DNA from: Lentisphaerota bacterium
Lineage (GTDB): Bacteria > Verrucomicrobiota > Lentisphaeria > Victivallales > Victivallaceae
Assembly (NCBI GenBank): GCA_015061695.1
Contig: SUWA01000015.1
Span: 1-41,171, forward strand
DNA: 41,171 bases
Direction of reading: 5' to 3'
Part shown: one piece after another, positions 32,836-40,955 of the stretch
Layout of the letters: each line of letters opens with the position of its first letter
Position numbering within the stretch: the stretch's first letter is position 1
Position numbers and translations under genes: made by a program
The notes under the pieces: generated by a model
Database searches by the model: none
What the model saw: only the letters and a program-made list of their open reading frames with translations
What the model was told of the DNA's origin: nothing

Positions 32836-33639
32836 TTATTGAGGTGATTTAAAATCCAGATATCGTTTATCCAACAGATAGGGCAATTCGACTTTTTTCA
32901 TACTTTTGAGCATCAGCTGCCGGAGATCGGGGATCTTTTGACTTATATCAGCCAGCATCCGCTTGACCCAGGCCCGGTCGCCGGAGGCATCAAGTTCATC
33001 TTTGTAAGGACATGCTCCGGCACCGGGAAATTCAAAATTTCCTGCCGCCCTTTTGACCATTGCTTCCGGCACGGTTGCCAGCGGCCGGATGATCCGCAGA
33101 CTGCCGCGACCGGCATTGTTTCCGTCCGCCGGCACATTGGGGCCCATCGTGGTTAATCCCTGCCCGCGCAGCAGCGAGATCATAAATGACTCCAACAGAT
33201 CATCGGCGTGATGCCCCAACGATAATTTATTCATATTCTGTTCGCGGGCGATCCGGTAAAGATTGCCGCGCCGCAGCCGCGAACAGCGTACACACGGCCG
33301 CCGGAATCTGCCATCGCCGGGATCATTAAGCCATTCAAAAATATCCAGCTTTATCAAATGGTGTTTGACTTGTTTCTGTGCGCAGTATTCCGCAATGCGT
33401 TCGGCGTTGAAATCCGGAAATCCGGGATCAAAAGTTACAGTTTCAAGCTCGAATTCAAAAGGTACACGCCTTTGAAGCTCCAACAAAACCTCCAACATTA
33501 CCAGACTGTCCAACCCGCCGGAAAGTGCCGCCAGCACCCGGTCGCCCGGCTCCAGCATGGCAAAATCCGCACTGGCCTTGCCTGCACTGCGGCAAACTCT
33601 GGCGAACGCGGCCGGCGGCTCAAGAACAGCGTGGCACAT
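32836..33639 (-). CDS. ttcA: TtcA-like tRNA thiolation protein
   Basis: TtcA makes 2-thiocytidine at position 32 of some tRNAs through an Fe-S cluster and PP-loop chemistry. The 267-residue protein has the PP-loop SGGLDS (40-45; TtcA usually reads SGGKDS) and the cysteine pair C116/C119 in RPCVRCSRLRRG, with a third cysteine C210 in GACPYK, matching the three-Cys cluster pattern of TtcA. GHHADDLLES follows. Length fits. It is 14 bp downstream of the unknown membrane gene and just upstream of nagA. It could be a related PP-loop enzyme with another substrate. Confidence 0.8.
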   Translation of the reverse strand: MCHAVLEPPAAFARVCRSAGKASADFAMLEPGDRVLAALSGGLDSLVMLEVLLELQRRVPFEFELETVTFDPGFPDFNAERIAEYCAQKQVKHHLIKLDIFEWLNDPGDGRFRRPCVRCSRLRRGNLYRIAREQNMNKLSLGHHADDLLESFMISLLRGQGLTTMGPNVPADGNNAGRGSLRIIRPLATVPEAMVKRAAGNFEFPGAGACPYKDELDASGDRAWVKRMLADISQKIPDLRQLMLKSMKKVELPYLLDKRYLDFKSPQ

Positions 33640-33653
33640 ACTGCAGACCGCGA

Positions 33654-34430
33654 TCAGTAGAAAAACGCTTTGTGTTCGTCCAGATTACCCTTATGGATAA
33701 GCACATAACGGCTGTCGAACACTTTTTGCATATCATCGGGCAGACTCTCGCCGGGAATCCGTTTGGTGGGGTCTGCAACTACAACGGCCCGGATGTAGCC
33801 GAGCTTGATCTGCTCGCTCAACCACTCATCGGGTTCGGTACAACCTTGCACGATCAACTGCGGCCGCCGGCTGGCCGACCAGCCATACATATCAAGATCT
33901 TTAAGATCTTTGAGTTCAACACGGCCGGCGGCAATCACCAGATCAACATTTTTCCGGCGGTTGATGGCAGTATTGATGCTGTCCGGGGCGGCACTGTTGG
34001 CACTGCCTCCGGTAATAAGCGTACCGTCAGAATCTTCGCCTTGATCAGACACAGCCAGCGGCATGTGTTCAACTTGCATTGAACCCAGCTCGTTTTGCAG
34101 TGCATCGTTGAATGTTACATTACCTTCCGGCGATATGAGCAATATGCGGCTGTTGTCCGGAAAATTATTTTTGATATATTTGCCCAGAACAACACCTTGC
34201 GAATAGTTGAATTTACGGTTGTTTTCCGCTACTGTATGGTCGGAAGACCCCAACCCCAGAAACGACAGGGCGCTGGATTGGCACATAAACATGCCGCCGG
34301 AGGCGATCACCACTACCAGCAACCCCAGTGCAACCAGTTGATACTTACTGTTTTTGCGTTGTTTGCGATTGCAAAATACCATGCCGCACAAGGCGGCGAT
34401 CATTACTGCGGTCAACAGTATGTTTATCAT
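33654..34430 (-). CDS. Membrane-anchored protein of unknown function
   Basis: The preferred start is ATG 34430 (258 residues), with AGGAG upstream. Two hydrophobic helices (MINILLTAVMIAALCGMVF and LVALGLLVVVIASGGMF) flank a short loop, followed by an extracytoplasmic domain of about 200 residues. This contains alternating strand-helix features resembling a Rossmann-like or ABC substrate-like fold (SRILLISPEGNVTF; VDLVIAAGRVEL; RAVVVADPTKRIPG). I recognise no family. A TTGCAA/TATCTT promoter is at 34479-34507. It precedes the ttcA-like gene by 14 bp, so they form a unit. Confidence 0.65.
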   Translation of the reverse strand: MINILLTAVMIAALCGMVFCNRKQRKNSKYQLVALGLLVVVIASGGMFMCQSSALSFLGLGSSDHTVAENNRKFNYSQGVVLGKYIKNNFPDNSRILLISPEGNVTFNDALQNELGSMQVEHMPLAVSDQGEDSDGTLITGGSANSAAPDSINTAINRRKNVDLVIAAGRVELKDLKDLDMYGWSASRRPQLIVQGCTEPDEWLSEQIKLGYIRAVVVADPTKRIPGESLPDDMQKVFDSRYVLIHKGNLDEHKAFFY

Positions 34431-34478
34431 TTTATGCGGAACTCCTGTTTTGCCCCTGTGTTCCAACGTCTCCGGTTT

Positions 34479-34507
34479 AAGATAAATGCAAAGTGGCTTT
34501 TTTGCAA
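34479..34507 (-). promoter_or_regulatory. Candidate promoter of the unknown membrane gene and ttcA
   Basis: On the minus strand TTGCAA (34507-34502), a 17-bp spacer and TATCTT (34484-34479). Confidence 0.5.
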
Positions 34508-34585
34508 ATTTTATCCGGCAAAATCATGCAAAAACAGCTCAAGATTGCAGAACACCATGCTGCAAGGTATTTTTTTGCGGCACTA

Positions 34586-35065
34586 TTATGCCTCAAAAAC
34601 CGACCGGTGGATCTTTACCACCACTTTTTTGACCGGTGCCGGATCGTTGCTGCACTCAATGCAGGGCATATGTCCCTCGCCGGGGAACAGCATCACAAAG
34701 TTGCCAGGTTCCAGCCGGCAGGCCGTGCCGGCTGCGGCATCAAAGTGATAAAATCCGCAATCTTTTTCCGGATCAAACGGCGTTTTTTCCTGCAAAGCTG
34801 CCAGCGGCGCATAATAGAGATTTTCAACCCCGTAAAGCAGGGTTTGGATGTCCACAAAATCCCGGTGATACTCCACGGCGCCGGCTTCGAGCTTTTTGGG
34901 CGTGTAGACTTGTACATTGGCGTAGATGAGTCCCTCGATCAAGACGTGTTTGCCTTCGGGCGTATCCGGCGTAAAAGTACGCAAAAACTCAATGGCCTGA
35001 CAGAATTCAGAAGCCTTGCTCCGCGGCACATAGCGCCGCCAATCACTCAAATTATCGTAAATCAT
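34586..35065 (-). CDS. YhcH/YjgK/YiaL family protein
   Basis: The 159-residue protein belongs to the DUF386 beta-sandwich family associated with sialic acid and other sugar use (YhcH is in the E. coli nan region). Marks are EGKHVLIEGLIYANVQVYTPK, the EYHRDFVDIQTLLYG segment with conserved His and Asp (metal-binding), and FPGEGHMPCIE. GGGAGA precedes the ATG. It is 19 bp downstream of the SGNH hydrolase gene, so the pair is likely co-transcribed and may handle an acylated sugar. The precise reaction is unknown for most members. Confidence 0.9.
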   Translation of the reverse strand: MIYDNLSDWRRYVPRSKASEFCQAIEFLRTFTPDTPEGKHVLIEGLIYANVQVYTPKKLEAGAVEYHRDFVDIQTLLYGVENLYYAPLAALQEKTPFDPEKDCGFYHFDAAAGTACRLEPGNFVMLFPGEGHMPCIECSNDPAPVKKVVVKIHRSVFEA

Positions 35066-35084
35066 GATTTTCTCCCGGTTTGGA

Positions 35085-36188
35085 TCAATTGAATACCAGT
35101 TGTTTACTTAAATTTTCCGCTATGCGGTAAAAACCCAGATCATTCAGGTGGCAGCCGTCGATCAGACACTCATCCCAGTCGCTGCCCATGAGTTTGCTGC
35201 CGTCGATAAAATAAATATTGCAGTCGCCGGCTTGCTGCAAAGACTCCACTGTCTGCTGCTGGAACTTGCGGGCCGCCGCACTGTCCGGATAGTTGGAGTC
35301 AACATCATCGTCAGTACCGAAAACAGTCATATCCGAGTGAGTTGTCCCGCTCATTACCGTCAGCGGAACTGTCGGGTGAATGTTCCGCAATATCCTGATA
35401 AAATCACTCAATGTGGCCCGGATGCCATCGTAATGCGCATTGGGTTCGTAATCCAGAATGATCGCACCGGGATCGGGGATCTGTGCCAGAAATTCCGCCA
35501 TCTGTGCTTCGCCTTTGCCGTTGCCGGAAAAGCCGAAGTTGAACACCTCCCGGTTGAGCTTGCGCGAGAGTATATTGCTCCACGCCATGCCGGGGCGCGA
35601 GGCGCATCCGCCCTGGGTGATGCTGGTACCGTAAACCAGCAGCGGTTTGCCGCTGAAATCAGTTGGCGGCAATATCTGACAATTTTCGTCCAGCCCGATC
35701 CACAACTCTTCCACCCCGTTGTACAGGGGAAAATTGATCAGATATTCGCGCATACCCGTGTGTTCCGGGCGGTTGTAAAGTTCGGCCGTAAATTCGGTGG
35801 CGTGATCTTTGAACTGCGCACTGCGCACTGCGCGCCACTTGCCCGGCCCGCCGACGTAAAAATCAAAACTGCTGTGGCCGGTCTGCGGCATGTGGTGCAT
35901 AAGATTGGAAAATTTGAGCTTGGCCTTGACTACCACTTTGCGGCTGGAACTTTTGAACTGCAGCTGCATACCGGCGGTGTAATCGGCCAGCCAGTCGACT
36001 TTTTCGTTGATCACCGGTTCAATGGGAATACGCCGCAAACGGCTTTGCAGCTGTTTTTGAAACGCGCTGCCCGAAAGTCTGAACGGTTCGCTGAAGGGCG
36101 AAAAAAACTCCATGCCGGCATCGTTGACCGGTTTCAAAGCCATATACCGGTCAATATCGCGTATATCTTTTACGGAACTGTTGTTCAT
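35085..36188 (-). CDS. SGNH/GDSL hydrolase with N-terminal accessory domain
   Basis: The preferred start is ATG 36188 (367 residues), supported by GAGGA. An N-terminal beta-rich domain (about 1-170) precedes an SGNH hydrolase fold with the block I serine in YGTSITQGG, block II Gly in FSGNGKGE, block III Asn in DYEPNA and block V Asp-x-x-His in DGCHLND. Such proteins deacetylate or de-esterify sugars and glycans. No signal peptide is evident, so it is probably cytoplasmic. It forms an operon with the YhcH-family gene. The substrate is unknown. Confidence 0.85.
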   Translation of the reverse strand: MNNSSVKDIRDIDRYMALKPVNDAGMEFFSPFSEPFRLSGSAFQKQLQSRLRRIPIEPVINEKVDWLADYTAGMQLQFKSSSRKVVVKAKLKFSNLMHHMPQTGHSSFDFYVGGPGKWRAVRSAQFKDHATEFTAELYNRPEHTGMREYLINFPLYNGVEELWIGLDENCQILPPTDFSGKPLLVYGTSITQGGCASRPGMAWSNILSRKLNREVFNFGFSGNGKGEAQMAEFLAQIPDPGAIILDYEPNAHYDGIRATLSDFIRILRNIHPTVPLTVMSGTTHSDMTVFGTDDDVDSNYPDSAAARKFQQQTVESLQQAGDCNIYFIDGSKLMGSDWDECLIDGCHLNDLGFYRIAENLSKQLVFN

Positions 36189-36316
36189 AGTAAAAATCCT
36201 CAAAAAATCGGGCCTGAAGTGAACAATTTTACTGTTTGTACGGTTCTCGGTTAGTTAATATAATTCTGCAACAGACAAAATCAAGCAGTTTAACGGCTCT
36301 TTAATGGATAAAAATA

Positions 36317-36345
36317 TTGAATTTAAGCTGATTTGGGATTATATT
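36317..36345 (+). promoter_or_regulatory. Promoter of the lpxA operon
   Basis: TTGAAT (36317-36322), a 17-bp spacer and TATATT (36340-36345), 43 bp before the lpxA start. Confidence 0.55.
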
Positions 36346-36388
36346 ATAAAAGTATTATTGTATAAACCAAAACCATGGAGAAGATATT

Positions 36389-37195
36389 ATGGCAAAAATT
36401 CATCCTACCGCGATAGTCGAAGATGGTGCAATCCTGGCTGATGATTGCGAAATCGGACCGCTTTGTTTTGTCGGCAGCAATGTCAAGATCGGTGCCGGAA
36501 CCAAGCTGATCGCCCAGTGCCACATCAGCGGCTACACCACTATCGGCGAAAATAACCTGATCTACCCCTTTGCCGCATTGGGCTGCGATGCACAGGATCA
36601 CGCGCTGGATCTCTCGACCAAGCGCTATCTGAAAGTCGGCGATCACAATATTTTCCGCGAACACACTGCCATCCATACCGGAACTCTGGCCGATACCACT
36701 ACCGAAATCGGCAGTCACTGCATGTTTATGAATTGCAGCCACGTTGCGCATAACTGCAAAGTCGGCAATAATGTCATCATGGTCAACGGTTCGGTCATCG
36801 GCGGCTATTCGGAAGTGCATGACAACGCCATCCTTTCCGGTCTGGTGGCCGTACACCAGTTCTGCCGGGTGGGCAAATTCACCATGCTTTCCGGCGGATC
36901 GGTATTCTCCAAAGATGTGCCGCCTTTTATGATCTGCGAAGGCCGCAACGGTTCGCCCTCCTCGGTCAACCGCGTCGGGATGCGCCGCAACGGTTTTTCG
37001 CACGAAGAGATCAACGCCATGTGCGATGTACTCAAGATCTTTACCCGCAGCGGCTTGAGCGTTCCCAACGCGCTGGCCAAGATCAAGGCTGAAGTGATGG
37101 ATTGCAAACCCGTACAGATCTTTGTGGAGTTCTGCGAAAACAGCAAACGCGGCGTGGTCTGCGGTATGACCGCCGGCCGTCATAACGTATATTGA
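36389..37195 (+). CDS. lpxA: Acyl-ACP-UDP-N-acetylglucosamine O-acyltransferase LpxA
   Basis: LpxA transfers a 3-hydroxyacyl chain to UDP-GlcNAc, the first step of lipid A synthesis. The 268-residue protein begins with left-handed beta-helix hexapeptide repeats (IHPTAIVEDGAILADDCEIG..., VGNNVIMVNGSVIGGYSEV), has the catalytic segment HVAHNCKVG (His118/His121, the latter matching the catalytic His125 of E. coli), and a C-terminal helical domain. Length fits exactly. ATGGAGAAG precedes the ATG. It heads an operon with gpmI; lpxC/fabZ neighbours are absent here. Confidence 0.95.
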   Translation: MAKIHPTAIVEDGAILADDCEIGPLCFVGSNVKIGAGTKLIAQCHISGYTTIGENNLIYPFAALGCDAQDHALDLSTKRYLKVGDHNIFREHTAIHTGTLADTTTEIGSHCMFMNCSHVAHNCKVGNNVIMVNGSVIGGYSEVHDNAILSGLVAVHQFCRVGKFTMLSGGSVFSKDVPPFMICEGRNGSPSSVNRVGMRRNGFSHEEINAMCDVLKIFTRSGLSVPNALAKIKAEVMDCKPVQIFVEFCENSKRGVVCGMTAGRHNVY

Positions 37196-37231
37196 TTTTT
37201 TAATAAATTTTACAGATAAGGAAGATAGATC

Positions 37232-38890
37232 ATGTTGGAAGCTTTGAAGAAAAATTCTGCCTGGCAGGGCCGTCGCGGTCCGGTAGTGCTTTGTATTGCC
37301 GACGGGGTCGGTATCGGTAAATATGCCGATGGTGATGCGGTCAAGGCCGCCAGCACCCCGGTGCTGGATGAACTGTTGGCCAGCTGCCCCAATACGGCGC
37401 TGAAAGCTCACGGTACCGCCGTGGGGATGCCTTCGGATGACGATATGGGCAACAGCGAAGTCGGCCACAATGCCATCGGCTGCGGCCGCGTTTTCTCGCA
37501 GGGCGCCAAACTGGTGGCCGAAGCGGTGGAAACCGGTAAACTTTTTGAAGGCGAAACCTGGAAAAAAGTCATTGCCAACGTTTTGAACAACAACTCCACG
37601 CTGCATTTTCTGGGCTTGTTCTCCGACGGCAACGTCCACAGCAACATCAATCACCTGAAAGCGATGGTCAAACAGGCCGCTGCCGAAGGCGTAAAGGTCA
37701 TCCGCATCCACGCTTTGCTCGACGGCCGCGATGTGCCGGAAACCAGCGCTTTGGATTACATCGACCCCTTTGAAGAATTTTTGAGCGGAATTCGCGCCAA
37801 CGGCTGCGATGCTAAAATTGCATCCGGTGGCGGCCGTATGAAAATCACCATGGACCGCTACAACGCCAACTGGGCCATGGTCGAAGCCGGCTGGAAAGTC
37901 CACGTTCACGGCGAAGGAGCCAAATTTGCTTCAGCGCACGAAGCAGTTACCGAACTGCGCAAAGCCACCGGTGCAATCGACCAGGATCTGGATGCGTTTG
38001 TCATTTCCGAAGACGGCCAGACCCCCATCGGCGCCATGAAAGATAATGATTCGGTGATCTTCTACAACTTCCGCGGCGACCGTTCGCTGGAAATCACTGC
38101 GGCGTTTGAACAGGACGAGTTCCCCTACTTTGACCGTGGCGTGCGCCCCAACGTCATGTATGCCGGGATGATGGAATACGACGGCGACTTGCATGCACCC
38201 AAGCTGTATCTGGTCAGCCCGCCGGAAATCGACCGCACACTGGGTGAATATCTGGCTGTGAGCAAAGTCCGTCAGCTGGCGGTGAGCGAAACGCAGAAAT
38301 ACGGCCATGTAACCTATTTCTTCAACGGCAACCGCTCCGGCAAATTCGACGATGCGCTGGAAGATTATGTGGAAGTACCCTCCGATGTGGTACCCTTTGA
38401 AGAACGCCCGTGGATGAAATCTGCGGAAGTAACCGATGTGGTGGTTGATGCCATCAAATCCGGCAAATACCCCTTCATCCGGTTGAACTACCCCAATGGC
38501 GACATGGTCGGCCATACCGGTGATTTCCAGGCGGTGCTGGTAAGCATGGGTGCGCTGGATATTGCGCTCGGCAGAGTGGTCAAAGCGGTCAAAGAGGCCG
38601 GCGGCGTGCTGGTTTTTTCGGCCGACCACGGCAATGCCGATGATATGCTCGAACATGACAAAAAAGGCAATGTCAAGCTGGATAAGAAGACCGGTGCGCC
38701 CGCCCGCAAGACCAGCCACTCGCTCAACGCCGTGCCGTGCATCATCTACGACCCGGAATACAAGGGCGAGTATGAGCTTAAACTCAACGAAGGTCTGGGC
38801 ATCAGTTCGCTGGCTGCCACCTGTCTGGAATTGATGGGTTATGTTGCTCCGGAGGGTTACGATCCGGCAGTTATGAATATGAAAAAATAA
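37232..38890 (+). CDS. gpmI: 2,3-bisphosphoglycerate-independent phosphoglycerate mutase
   Basis: This metalloenzyme interconverts 3- and 2-phosphoglycerate in glycolysis. The 552-residue protein is of the longer (plant-like) GpmI type. It shows the alkaline-phosphatase-superfamily metal motif CIADGVG near the N-terminus, MGNSEVGHNAIGCG with the phosphorylated Ser75, the HFLGLFSDGNVHSN and HALLDGRDVPE segments, and C-terminal FSADHGNADDM and TSHSLNAVP metal ligands. An AGGAAG ribosome site precedes the ATG. It follows lpxA by 36 bp and is followed 10 bp later by a second PGM-family gene. Confidence 0.96.
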   Translation: MLEALKKNSAWQGRRGPVVLCIADGVGIGKYADGDAVKAASTPVLDELLASCPNTALKAHGTAVGMPSDDDMGNSEVGHNAIGCGRVFSQGAKLVAEAVETGKLFEGETWKKVIANVLNNNSTLHFLGLFSDGNVHSNINHLKAMVKQAAAEGVKVIRIHALLDGRDVPETSALDYIDPFEEFLSGIRANGCDAKIASGGGRMKITMDRYNANWAMVEAGWKVHVHGEGAKFASAHEAVTELRKATGAIDQDLDAFVISEDGQTPIGAMKDNDSVIFYNFRGDRSLEITAAFEQDEFPYFDRGVRPNVMYAGMMEYDGDLHAPKLYLVSPPEIDRTLGEYLAVSKVRQLAVSETQKYGHVTYFFNGNRSGKFDDALEDYVEVPSDVVPFEERPWMKSAEVTDVVVDAIKSGKYPFIRLNYPNGDMVGHTGDFQAVLVSMGALDIALGRVVKAVKEAGGVLVFSADHGNADDMLEHDKKGNVKLDKKTGAPARKTSHSLNAVPCIIYDPEYKGEYELKLNEGLGISSLAATCLELMGYVAPEGYDPAVMNMKK

Positions 38891-38900
38891 GTTTGCAGTT

Positions 38901-40112
38901 ATGAATAAAGCAGTTATATTTTTGGCTGACGGCATGGCTGATTTGCCGATAGCTGAACTCAATGGCAAAACTCCTGTGGAGTACGCCAATACTCCGGGAA
39001 TGGATTTCATTGCCCAAAACGGTCAGTGCGGCACATTTTTTACTCTGCCGGATGGCTTGCCCACTTCGTCAGATGTAGCCAATATGTCGGTATTGGGGTT
39101 TTATCCCGAAAAGAATTATCCCGGCCGCGGCCCGATCGAAGCCGTAAGTCAGGGGATCGAGCTGGCCGCCGATGATATTGCATGGCGCTGCAATCTGGTA
39201 ACAGTTTCGCCCGATGGGGTGCTGCTGGATTACTCATCCGGGCATCTGGACGAAACCAAGGCGCGGATCCTGATGGAAGACTTGCAGAAGAATTTCGGTT
39301 CGGACAAAGTATCGTTCTACCCCGGCGTCAGCTACCGCAATCTTCTGGTGCTGCACGGCAAAGAGTTTTCGCCCAATCTGGATTATCACAAGCCGGATTC
39401 ATCGCAGGGCATACATGTGAGCGAACTCAAATTGACAACATTGGATGACAAGCCGGAAACCGCTTATACCAAAAAGTTTCTGGAAGATCTGGCCGTCAAA
39501 ACCGATGAGTTTTTGCGCAATCACCCGCTGAATCAGAATTGCGAAAGCCCCGCCAACGCCATCTGGCCGTGGAGCCCGGGCCGCAAGCCGGCGATCGCCG
39601 GTTTTGCCGAACGCTACAACGGCGCCAGAGGCGCGATCGTCAGTGCAGTGGACGTGGTCAAAGGCATCGGCAAATGCGCCGGTATGGATGTGATCGAAGT
39701 ACCCGGAGCTACCGGTTTTATTGACACAAACTACGCCGGCAAGGTCGCCGCCGGCTTGAAAGCGCTGGAAGATCACGATCTGGTCTATATCCACGTCGAA
39801 GCCATTGATGAGTGTTCGCACATGGGCGATATGAAACTCAAACTGCAGGCAATCGAAGACTTTGACAGCAAAGTCGTTGTGCCGGTGCTGGAAGCGCTGA
39901 AAGACCGCAATGATGTGCGTTTTGCCATTCTGCCCGACCACCCGGTGCCGTTGAGCTTGCGCAAACACACCACCACCCCGGTTCCGCTGGCTGTTTGCGG
40001 CTGCGGTATTGCTGCAGATGATACGGCGTTCTACGGCGAAAGCGTTGCGCCCAATGGCAAACTGGGCAAACTGGCCGGCGATCAACTGGTGAAACTTCTG
40101 CTGGGATTGTGA
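38901..40112 (+). CDS. ApgM-type phosphoglycerate mutase or proposed homoserine kinase
   Basis: The 403-residue protein belongs to the COG3635 branch of the alkaline phosphatase superfamily. It shows AVIFLADGMADLPI with the metal Asp, the phospho-acceptor segment LPTSSDVANMSVLGFYP, the NLVTVS strand, CNL-type DETKARILMEDLQ, EAIDECSHMGD and ILPDHPVPLSLRKHT metal ligands. Two functions are known or proposed for this family: cofactor-independent phosphoglycerate mutase (archaeal type) and, in several bacteria, an alternative homoserine kinase. With gpmI beside it, the second is attractive; this is inference. It is tightly linked to the gpmI and exonuclease genes. Confidence 0.85.
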   Translation: MNKAVIFLADGMADLPIAELNGKTPVEYANTPGMDFIAQNGQCGTFFTLPDGLPTSSDVANMSVLGFYPEKNYPGRGPIEAVSQGIELAADDIAWRCNLVTVSPDGVLLDYSSGHLDETKARILMEDLQKNFGSDKVSFYPGVSYRNLLVLHGKEFSPNLDYHKPDSSQGIHVSELKLTTLDDKPETAYTKKFLEDLAVKTDEFLRNHPLNQNCESPANAIWPWSPGRKPAIAGFAERYNGARGAIVSAVDVVKGIGKCAGMDVIEVPGATGFIDTNYAGKVAAGLKALEDHDLVYIHVEAIDECSHMGDMKLKLQAIEDFDSKVVVPVLEALKDRNDVRFAILPDHPVPLSLRKHTTTPVPLAVCGCGIAADDTAFYGESVAPNGKLGKLAGDQLVKLLLGL

Positions 40113-40115
40113 AAT

Positions 40116-40895
40116 ATGGATCTGGTACTGGAAAGACCGCTGGTATTTTTTGACATCGAAAGTACCGGAACCAACCCTTACCGCGACCGGATCGTGGAAA
40201 TCGCCGTGATCAAGGTGATGCCCGACGGTTCGCGGCAGGAAGTGGTGCGCCGGATCAATCCGACCATTCCGATCCCGGCGGGCGCCAGCGCGGTGCATGG
40301 CATTTACGATGCTGATGTGGCCGATGCTCCGACCTTTGATGTGATCGCGCATAATTTGTACAATTATCTGGATGGCTGCGACCTGGCCGGGTACAATATC
40401 GTCAAGTTCGATGTACCCATGCTGCAGGAGGAGTTCAAGCGCTGCAATCTGGAGTTGAACATGCGCGACCGCAAACTTATTGATGTATTCAATATTTTCT
40501 GCCGGTTGTACCCGCGCAACCTTTCAGCGGCGTACAAATTTTTCTGCGGCGGCGATCTGGAAGATGCGCACAGCGCGCTGGCCGATACCGATGCGACCGT
40601 AGCGGTGCTGCTCGGTCAGTTGGCCAAACATCCGGAACTCCCGCGCGAAATGGCCGGGTTGGCCGAATTTTCGGCGGCACGGGACGCTGACTTTGTGGAT
40701 TCAGAGGGGCGTTTGAAGTTTTCCGGCGACGAAGTGGTGATCAACTTCGGCAAAAATTCCGGGCGCAGATTACGCGATCTGGCCAACGAAGATCCCGGAT
40801 TTTTGCGCTGGATGCTGCGCAGCGATTTTTCTGACGAAGTCAAAAATGTGATCAAAAATGCGCTGGCCGGTTCATTCCCCAGCCGCAGCAAGTAA
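40116..40895 (+). CDS. DEDDh 3'-5' exonuclease with C-terminal DUF3820-like segment
   Basis: The 259-residue protein has a DnaQ/RNase T-type fold. The acidic residues are Asp13 and Glu15 (FFDIEST), Asp99 (YNIVKFDVPML), His152 and Asp157 (DAHSALADTDA), forming the DEDDh site. The C-terminal 60 residues (FGKNSGRRLRDLANEDPGFLRWMLRSDF) match the short DUF3820-type segment often attached to such exonucleases. It may proofread or degrade DNA or RNA. The gene begins 4 bp after the previous stop and ends at a strong terminator, closing the lpxA-gpmI operon. Confidence 0.9.
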   Translation: MDLVLERPLVFFDIESTGTNPYRDRIVEIAVIKVMPDGSRQEVVRRINPTIPIPAGASAVHGIYDADVADAPTFDVIAHNLYNYLDGCDLAGYNIVKFDVPMLQEEFKRCNLELNMRDRKLIDVFNIFCRLYPRNLSAAYKFFCGGDLEDAHSALADTDATVAVLLGQLAKHPELPREMAGLAEFSAARDADFVDSEGRLKFSGDEVVINFGKNSGRRLRDLANEDPGFLRWMLRSDFSDEVKNVIKNALAGSFPSRSK

Positions 40896-40916
40896 CAGCG
40901 TTATCTTACCCCCGGA

Positions 40917-40955
40917 CGGACTGATCCTGAAAACTGAAGATCAGTCCGTTTTTTT
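40917..40955 (+). terminator. Terminator of the lpxA-gpmI-exonuclease operon
   Basis: CGGACTGATC (40917-40926) pairs with GATCAGTCCG (40939-40948), followed by T7 (40949-40955). Confidence 0.95.
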
